A DNA stretch of 32,613 nucleotides. Origin: Burkholderiales bacterium. GTDB taxonomy: Bacteria > Pseudomonadota > Gammaproteobacteria > Burkholderiales > Burkholderiaceae_E. The notes under the pieces are model-generated. The model had not been told where the DNA came from. It did not search any database and saw nothing but the letters and a program-made list of their open reading frames with translations. The stretch lies in assembly GCA_947463885.1 (NCBI GenBank), contig CANHUQ010000008.1:1-32613 (forward strand). Direction: 5' to 3'. This document shows, piece by piece, positions 28,358-32,613 of this stretch; the first letter of the stretch is position 1; every line of letters starts with the position of its first letter. Both the position numbers and the translations under genes were made by a program.

Positions 28358-29053
28358 CTACGGCAAGTTGGGCGCGCCGGCCTGACGGACAAACTCGCGC
28401 AGCAAGGGCAAGGTGAGCGCACGCTTGCGCGACAGGGCATACACGTCCAGCGCATCGATCAGTGCCCGCAGACGGCCCAGGTGGCGCGGGGCATGGGTCA
28501 TGAGCCAGGGCACCAGGTCTGCGCTGGCGGTCACGCCGCGCGCGGCGAGGCTCTCGCTGAGGGCCTGAGCGGTCTCGGTGTCCGACAGTGGACGCAGCTC
28601 GAACACCAGTCCCCAGGCCAGTCGGCTGGCCAGTTCAGGCATCACGGACAGTGCTGCAGGAGGCCGGTCTCCGCAGGCGACAAAGGCCGTGTCGGACCGC
28701 GCCAGGACTGCGTTGAACAGATGAAAGGCGGCTTCCTGGCGCGGCGCATCGAGCTGATCAACATTGTCCAGCAGCCAGAACGTGCTGCCGTCCGAGGCTG
28801 CGAAGGCTTCAGGGGCCGACTGCGGCCCGAGCAGGCAGGCAGTGGACGCAGGCCGCGCGCTCGCCACGGCTTGCAACAGGTGCGATCGGCCGCAACCGGG
28901 CGGCCCCCAGAGGTAGACGGCTCGGGCGGTGGCATGGGCCCCCGACGCCACCAGGCTGCGCAGGGCCGCGAGAGCTTCCTGATTGCCGCCCGGGACGAAG
29001 TTGTCCAGGGTCGGAGCGGGTGGCCTGAGGAAATCGAGAACGAGTTGGTCCAC
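28358..29053 (-). CDS. hda: DnaA regulatory inactivator Hda
   Basis: [94 protein letters not shown]; divergent from purM. Confidence 0.93.
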   Translation of the reverse strand: MDQLVLDFLRPPAPTLDNFVPGGNQEALAALRSLVASGAHATARAVYLWGPPGCGRSHLLQAVASARPASTACLLGPQSAPEAFAASDGSTFWLLDNVDQLDAPRQEAAFHLFNAVLARSDTAFVACGDRPPAALSVMPELASRLAWGLVFELRPLSDTETAQALSESLAARGVTASADLVPWLMTHAPRHLGRLRALIDALDVYALSRKRALTLPLLREFVRQAGAPNLP

Positions 29054-29092
29054 GGGAGATCAATGCGGCGGGAGCGAGGCAGGCCGGCCGGT

Positions 29093-29098
29093 ACAATC
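29093..29098 (+). promoter_or_regulatory. Candidate -10 element (TACAAT) for purM
   Basis: ggTACAATcc about 57 bp before ATG 29155 in the hda/purM divergent region; no clear -35. Confidence 0.35.
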
Positions 29099-29154
29099 CG
29101 GTTTCGCCTCCACCCTCATTGTATCGGCCCGTCATTGGGGCCCGATCGCTCACC

Positions 29155-30228
29155 ATGACCGACGCACACCGCCCGTCCACGCCCGTTCCAATGTCCTACA
29201 AGGATGCCGGGGTCGACATCGATGCCGGCGATGCGCTGGTTGACCGCATCAAGCCCATGGCGCGTCGCACGATGCGCGAGGGCGTACTGGCGGGCATCGG
29301 TGGATTTGGCGCCTTGTTTGAAGTGCCCAAGCGATACCGCGAACCGGTGCTGGTCACCGGCACCGATGGCGTGGGCACCAAGCTGCGCCTGGCCTTCGCG
29401 TTGGGTCGACATGACACGGTCGGGATCGACCTGGTGGCCATGAGCGTCAACGACATCCTGGTGCAAGGGGCTGAGCCGCTCTTTTTTCTGGACTATTTCG
29501 CCTGCGGCCGACTGGACGTGGACGTGGCGGCGCGCGTGGTCGGCGGCATTGCAACTGGCTGTGAACAGTCGGGCTGTGCGCTGATCGGCGGCGAAACGGC
29601 TGAAATGCCCGACATGTACCCCGACGGCGAATATGACCTGGCCGGGTTTGCCGTGGGCGCGGTCGAGAAGTCCGCGATCATCGACGGGCGCAGCATTGCC
29701 CCGGGGGATGCGGTCATCGGCTTGCCTTCGAGCGGCGCGCATTCCAACGGCTATTCGCTCGTGCGCAAGGTGATCGAGCGTGCCTACGGCAGCATCCATG
29801 CCGCAGCCATGCAGGCCGACTTCGGCACCAGCGGTAGCTTTGCCGATGCCGTCATGGCGCCGACGCGCCTGTACGTGAAGCCGGTACTCGAACTGCTGCG
29901 TCACGTGCGGGTCAAAGGCATGGCACACATCACCGGCGGTGGTCTGCTCGAGAACGTGCCGCGTGTGCTGCCCGATACCTGCCAGGCGGTGCTGCATCGC
30001 GATGCCTGGACGCGGCCAGCGCTCTTTGACTGGCTGCAGCGCGAAGGACACATCGCCGACGACGAGATGCATCGGGTCTTCAATTGCGGCATCGGCATGG
30101 TGCTGATCGTCTCGCAAGCCGATGCGCAGAGCTGTCTGGACCATCTGAGCCAGGCGGGCGAGGCGCCGCGCCTCATCGGCACGATCGTTGAGCGCGCCCC
30201 GGGTGCCGCGCAGACCCTCGTGGTCTGA
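29155..30228 (+). CDS. purM: Phosphoribosylformylglycinamidine cyclo-ligase
   Basis: [95 protein letters not shown] 29155 chosen over 29119. Confidence 0.97.
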   Translation: MTDAHRPSTPVPMSYKDAGVDIDAGDALVDRIKPMARRTMREGVLAGIGGFGALFEVPKRYREPVLVTGTDGVGTKLRLAFALGRHDTVGIDLVAMSVNDILVQGAEPLFFLDYFACGRLDVDVAARVVGGIATGCEQSGCALIGGETAEMPDMYPDGEYDLAGFAVGAVEKSAIIDGRSIAPGDAVIGLPSSGAHSNGYSLVRKVIERAYGSIHAAAMQADFGTSGSFADAVMAPTRLYVKPVLELLRHVRVKGMAHITGGGLLENVPRVLPDTCQAVLHRDAWTRPALFDWLQREGHIADDEMHRVFNCGIGMVLIVSQADAQSCLDHLSQAGEAPRLIGTIVERAPGAAQTLVV

Positions 30229-30250
30229 GCCCGGGGACTGATCGCGTTCG

Positions 30251-32281
30251 GTGATCGCTGCGCCCTTGAAGTCCAGGTGCTGCGTGGATCCAAGCACAGG
30301 GCGGTCAGGCGGTGGTTGGCCTGGCGTGTTGGCGCGGGTGTGCTTCGTGGCAGGCTTTGCCGCCGCGCCCGTGTATGCCGAGACAGCGTCGCCCCCTGCC
30401 GACGCCGCCCTGGCGGCTGAACCGATCGCAGTGGCCGACGCAGCACCCGCGTCGGACCCGGTGGATACGGTCACACCGGCGCAGCGTGCATCCAAACCGC
30501 ATCCGCTGGCGCGCCTGCCGGTCATCGGGCGTTTCTTTGGTGATCCGGATGTCACCGATGGTCGTGATGGCGGCAAGGTATCCCCACGGTATGACCTGCG
30601 CATCGAGGCGCCCGACCCGATCGCGCGGCTGATCCGCCAGCACACCTTGCTGGGCCGCTGGCGCCAGCGCGCCGACTACGACCCGTCGCAGCTGCCGCTG
30701 TTCATCGCGCGCGCCGAACGCGAAGTACGCGACCTGTTGGCGTCTGAAGGCTATTTTTCGCCGCAGGTGGCCATCTCGACTCTGGACGATGGCGCGCTCG
30801 TTCAGGTGCTGACCGGTCCGCGCACCGTGGTGGACCGTGTGCAGTTGGACCTTGAAGGCGAGATCGCCTCGCCGCAACGCGAGGCCTTACGCCAGTCGAT
30901 TGAACGCAGCTGGCAGCTGCAGGCCGGAGCGCCCTTTCGCTCTCAGGACTGGGAACAGGCTAAGCGTGCACTGCTCGATGCTTTGCGCGACCGCGGCTTT
31001 CTGCGTGCTCGCCTGCTTGAGAGTGAAGCTGAGGTTAATCAGGAACTGGCGCGCGCCTCGCTGGAGTTGGTGGTGGATTCCGGTGCGGCGGTGCAATTCG
31101 GCCCGCTGGTCATCGATGGTCTGAACCGTTATCCGCCTGAGGTCATCGAAGGGCTCAAGTCTTTCCGAACGGGTGACCCTTACGATATGCGCCAGATTGC
31201 GGATCTGCAAACGCGACTCAATGGCGCCGGCTGGTTCACCACCGTCAATGTGCGCCCCGATGTGCGCGCACTGAGCGATGCCGCCGATCTGCAGGAAGTG
31301 CCGGTGAGGGTGGAGGTCATCGAGCGACCCGCCAAGCGCTGGACCCTGGGCGCAGGCTATGACGCCGACTATGGCCCGAGTGTGCTCGCCGGCTGGGAGA
31401 ACCGCAATGTGGCGGGACGCGGGATCCAGACCTTCAACGGGATCGAACTCGATCAGCGTCGTCAGTTCGGGTTTTCGACCTGGGAGACGCCGCAGGACCT
31501 GCAGGGCTACCGCTGGCAGGGCGGCCTGCGACTGGAGCATCGAAACATTCAGAACGACATCGTCGACGCTGGTTCACTGTTCGCAGCGCGACTCAAGCGC
31601 GAAGGCAAGATCGAGACAGGCTTATCGCTGCAATATCAATACGAGCGCCAGAACGTGGTGTTTTCGTCGGACAACGAGGCGTTCTATCACAACCGTGCCC
31701 TGGTGCTGGGCTGGAGCTGGACGCGGCGTGACCTTGATTCGCCCCTGATGCCCACCCGCGGCACGATCACGACCTTCCAGATCTCGGGTGCAGCCAATGC
31801 GCTGGGGAGTGAGCGCAGCTTTGTGCGGGGCTATGTGCTGGGCTACGGCATCTATCCGCTGAGCCGCGCCGATGCCAGCGAGTTCGGCCGGCTCGTGCTG
31901 CGCGGTGAACTGGGTGCGGTCTATGCCGACGCGCGCGAAGGGATTCCTTCGGCCAACCTTTTTCGCACCGGGGGTAGCAAGTCGGTGCGTGGTTACGTGA
32001 CACAGGGTCTGGGGGTGTCACTGGGTGAGGCGACTGTAGCCGGACGCTATCTTGCCGTGGCCAGCGTCGAATACCAGCACCTGATTCAACGTGACTGGGC
32101 GATCGCGGGGTTCATCGATGCCGGCAATGCATCTGACTCCATCGATACCTTCAAGCTGGCTCGCGGTGCAGGCGTGGGCGTGCGCTGGCGCACACCGGTG
32201 GGGCCGCTGAATATCGACGTTGCCCGAGGCTTCGACCCAGGTCAGTGGCGTGTGTATTTCTCCATTGGAGTGGTGTTCTGA
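30251..32281 (+). CDS. tamA: Translocation and assembly module outer-membrane protein (BamA/Omp85 family)
   Basis: POTRA-like region followed by Omp85 barrel (LGAGYDADYGPSVLAGWENRNVAGRGIQTFNG, FRTGGSKSVRGYVTQGLG, C-terminal GQWRVYFSIGVVF); GTG start; stop overlaps the next gene. Confidence 0.92.
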   Translation: MIAAPLKSRCCVDPSTGRSGGGWPGVLARVCFVAGFAAAPVYAETASPPADAALAAEPIAVADAAPASDPVDTVTPAQRASKPHPLARLPVIGRFFGDPDVTDGRDGGKVSPRYDLRIEAPDPIARLIRQHTLLGRWRQRADYDPSQLPLFIARAEREVRDLLASEGYFSPQVAISTLDDGALVQVLTGPRTVVDRVQLDLEGEIASPQREALRQSIERSWQLQAGAPFRSQDWEQAKRALLDALRDRGFLRARLLESEAEVNQELARASLELVVDSGAAVQFGPLVIDGLNRYPPEVIEGLKSFRTGDPYDMRQIADLQTRLNGAGWFTTVNVRPDVRALSDAADLQEVPVRVEVIERPAKRWTLGAGYDADYGPSVLAGWENRNVAGRGIQTFNGIELDQRRQFGFSTWETPQDLQGYRWQGGLRLEHRNIQNDIVDAGSLFAARLKREGKIETGLSLQYQYERQNVVFSSDNEAFYHNRALVLGWSWTRRDLDSPLMPTRGTITTFQISGAANALGSERSFVRGYVLGYGIYPLSRADASEFGRLVLRGELGAVYADAREGIPSANLFRTGGSKSVRGYVTQGLGVSLGEATVAGRYLAVASVEYQHLIQRDWAIAGFIDAGNASDSIDTFKLARGAGVGVRWRTPVGPLNIDVARGFDPGQWRVYFSIGVVF

Positions 32282-32613
32282 TGGCACGCGCCGGGTGCGT
32301 GGCCGCCAAGCGCACACCGCGTGCGCTGCGCTGTGGGGGCTTTGTCTGGTGGCCAGCGGTTGCGCTGATTGCGCTGGCAGCTATCGCCACTGCGCTACTC
32401 ACTCAGGCCGCAGCCAACGGCAGTTTGCTGCGCTGGGCGGTCGCCCGGGCCGAGTTGGCCACCCAGGGGCAGTTGCGTATCGAAGCGCCGGCTGGATCGC
32501 CCTTCGACATACTGCAAGCCGAGCGGGTGACCTGGCGCGATGCAGGCACCACCGTGATGGTGGAGCAGCCACGTATCGCTCTGTCGTGGCGCAGCCTGCT
32601 GCAGGCACGCATC
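32281..32613 (+). CDS. tamB: Translocation and assembly module protein TamB (partial, N-terminus; runs off the right edge)
   Basis: ATG at 32281 overlaps the tamA stop (TGATG); translation MARAGCVAAKRTPRALRCGGFVWWPAVALIALAAIATALLTQAAANGSLLRWAVARAELATQGQLRIEAPAGSPFDILQAERVTWRDAGTTVMVEQPRIALSWRSLLQARI: one TM then AsmA/TamB-like start. Absent from the track because it lacks a stop. Confidence 0.85.
   Translation, partial: MARAGCVAAKRTPRALRCGGFVWWPAVALIALAAIATALLTQAAANGSLLRWAVARAELATQGQLRIEAPAGSPFDILQAERVTWRDAGTTVMVEQPRIALSWRSLLQARI

Noticed and set aside
29116-30645. 509-aa minus-strand ORF antisense to purM
   Set aside because: Long only because of GC-rich codon bias; purM is unambiguous on the opposite strand.

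Overview
High-GC bacterial chromosome segment, probably betaproteobacterial (Burkholderiales-like) judging by gene content and neighbourhoods. It is mostly well-packed housekeeping DNA. In order: tgt (partial) and queA; a D-aminoacylase; a DUF2946-like protein, TonB-dependent receptor, Cys/His-rich BNR-repeat protein, thioredoxin-fold protein and CorA-like protein, all on one strand; pstSCAB-phoU with a clear Pho box; a small beta-barrel-like protein; tRNA-Leu(CAA); a DUF808/YedI-like protein; a tungstate-binding TupA without TupB/TupC next to it; phoBR with a triple GTCAT array upstream; a ManC/AlgA-type enzyme; galE; a close-spaced minus-strand run hda-HAD-pcnB-folK-dNK-CaiB-crotonase-Bug; purM; and tamA-tamB (partial). 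I found no CRISPR array, rRNA, transposase, phage genes or recognisable defence system. The best candidate for under-described biology is the 3.0-9.4 kb run with Cys/His motifs (HCALC, HSGGHSGGH, HSCECC, DACPHHGP, HCPTC) downstream of a direct-repeat element. Other points worth checking are the Pho-box architectures, a 14-bp tandem duplication that sets the stop codon of the small OMP gene just upstream of the tRNA, and the orphan TupA.
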